Positions 6,644-6,790 of a DNA stretch of 6,790 bases are shown here, piece by piece. The notes under the pieces are model-generated. The model worked only from the letters and a program-made list of their open reading frames with translations. It was not told where the DNA came from and made no database searches. How positions within the stretch are numbered: the first letter of the stretch is position 1; every line of letters begins with the position of its first letter. This DNA comes from Lachnospiraceae bacterium (GTDB lineage Bacteria; Bacillota; Clostridia; Lachnospirales; Lachnospiraceae), in the NCBI GenBank assembly GCA_024699395.1, contig JAILPU010000307.1:1-6790 (forward strand), written 5' to 3'. Made by a program: the position numbers and the translations under genes.

Positions 6644-6790
6644 AAAACTCTCTAAATCTACTTCCTTATTCGTTTTAGGATTGATAAAGACAAAGCTGTT
6701 ACAGAAAAGACAGAAAGCCTTGAAGAAATATTTGATGAAGAGATTTTCAGGGATTTAGAAGAAAAATCTGAGGAGGAAGCTGAAAAAGAA
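6533..6790. repeat. 104-bp perfect inverted repeat with 50-base loop at the window edge
   Basis: The left arm 6533-6636 and right arm 6687-6790 are exact reverse complements over all 104 bases that can be compared. Bases 6637-6686 form the loop, and the right arm runs to the last base. The left arm is coding sequence of the acidic protein (roughly its codons 3-37), so the right arm is an inverted copy of a protein-coding segment, not a regulatory hairpin. No transposase, terminal repeat or target duplication accompanies it. It is best explained as a fold-back chimera from amplification or assembly; a real palindrome of this size would be unstable in most bacteria. Confidence 0.95.

Noticed and set aside
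6297..6758. Plus-strand open frame of 153 codons
   Set aside because: It is antisense to the acidic gene and crosses the inverted repeat; its serine- and phenylalanine-rich composition is the mirror of glutamate/lysine-rich codons on the other strand.
6687..6790. Second copy of the acidic gene on the plus strand
   Set aside because: It matches the 5' coding part exactly but has no start codon in frame before it and a stop shortly upstream; it is the arm of the inverted repeat, not a gene.
1..6790. RNA genes, CRISPR arrays, insertion sequences
   Set aside because: No direct repeats with regular spacing, transposase motifs or tRNA-like cloverleaf sequences were seen; nearly all of the window is protein-coding.

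Overview
The window is one strand-uniform, compact gene cluster: eight genes read on the minus strand, from the right edge to the left. It encodes a Tad/Flp-type (type IVb) pilus or pseudopilus machine. The DNA is AT-rich with strong AGGAGG-type ribosome binding sites, some TTG starts and very short gaps. Protein sequences are lysine- and glutamate-rich, and there is no sign of an outer-membrane secretin. This suggests a low-GC Firmicute, most likely a clostridial or Lachnospiraceae-like anaerobe. The lineage is inferred from style and gene content only; no search was run.

In transcription order (right to left) the genes are: (1) an acidic protein of unknown function, 6050-6643, whose 5' end is uncertain; (2) a CpaF/TadA secretion ATPase with a large N-terminal extension resembling an atypical receiver domain, 4233-6077; (3) and (4) the two T2SSF-fold inner-membrane platform proteins TadB, 3220-4215, and TadC, 2363-3223, joined by an ATGA overlap; (5) a 68-residue Flp1-like pilin, 2094-2300; (6) a DUF4320/TadE-like minor pseudopilin, 1642-2064; (7) a longer TadE/TadG-like pseudopilin, 879-1676, overlapping the previous gene by 35 bases; (8) a CpaB/RcpC-like SAF-domain protein that runs off the left edge, 1-794.

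The expected division of labour is as follows. CpaF hydrolyses ATP on the cytoplasmic face, TadB and TadC form the membrane platform it drives, and the Flp1-like pilin is the bulk subunit. The two TadE-like proteins are minor or tip subunits, and CpaB acts outside the membrane. All three pilin-like proteins share the same K-K-V-x-G peptide just before their hydrophobic segment. That suggests one prepilin peptidase processes all three, but no peptidase gene (TadV/CpaA) lies in the window.

The right edge is suspicious. Bases 6687-6790 are an exact reverse complement of 6533-6636, around a 50-base loop. This is best read as a fold-back (chimeric) assembly or amplification artefact, so sequence to the right of about 6686 should not be trusted. 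The reading frame of the first gene stays open through the loop, so its true start may lie upstream of the available genuine sequence.
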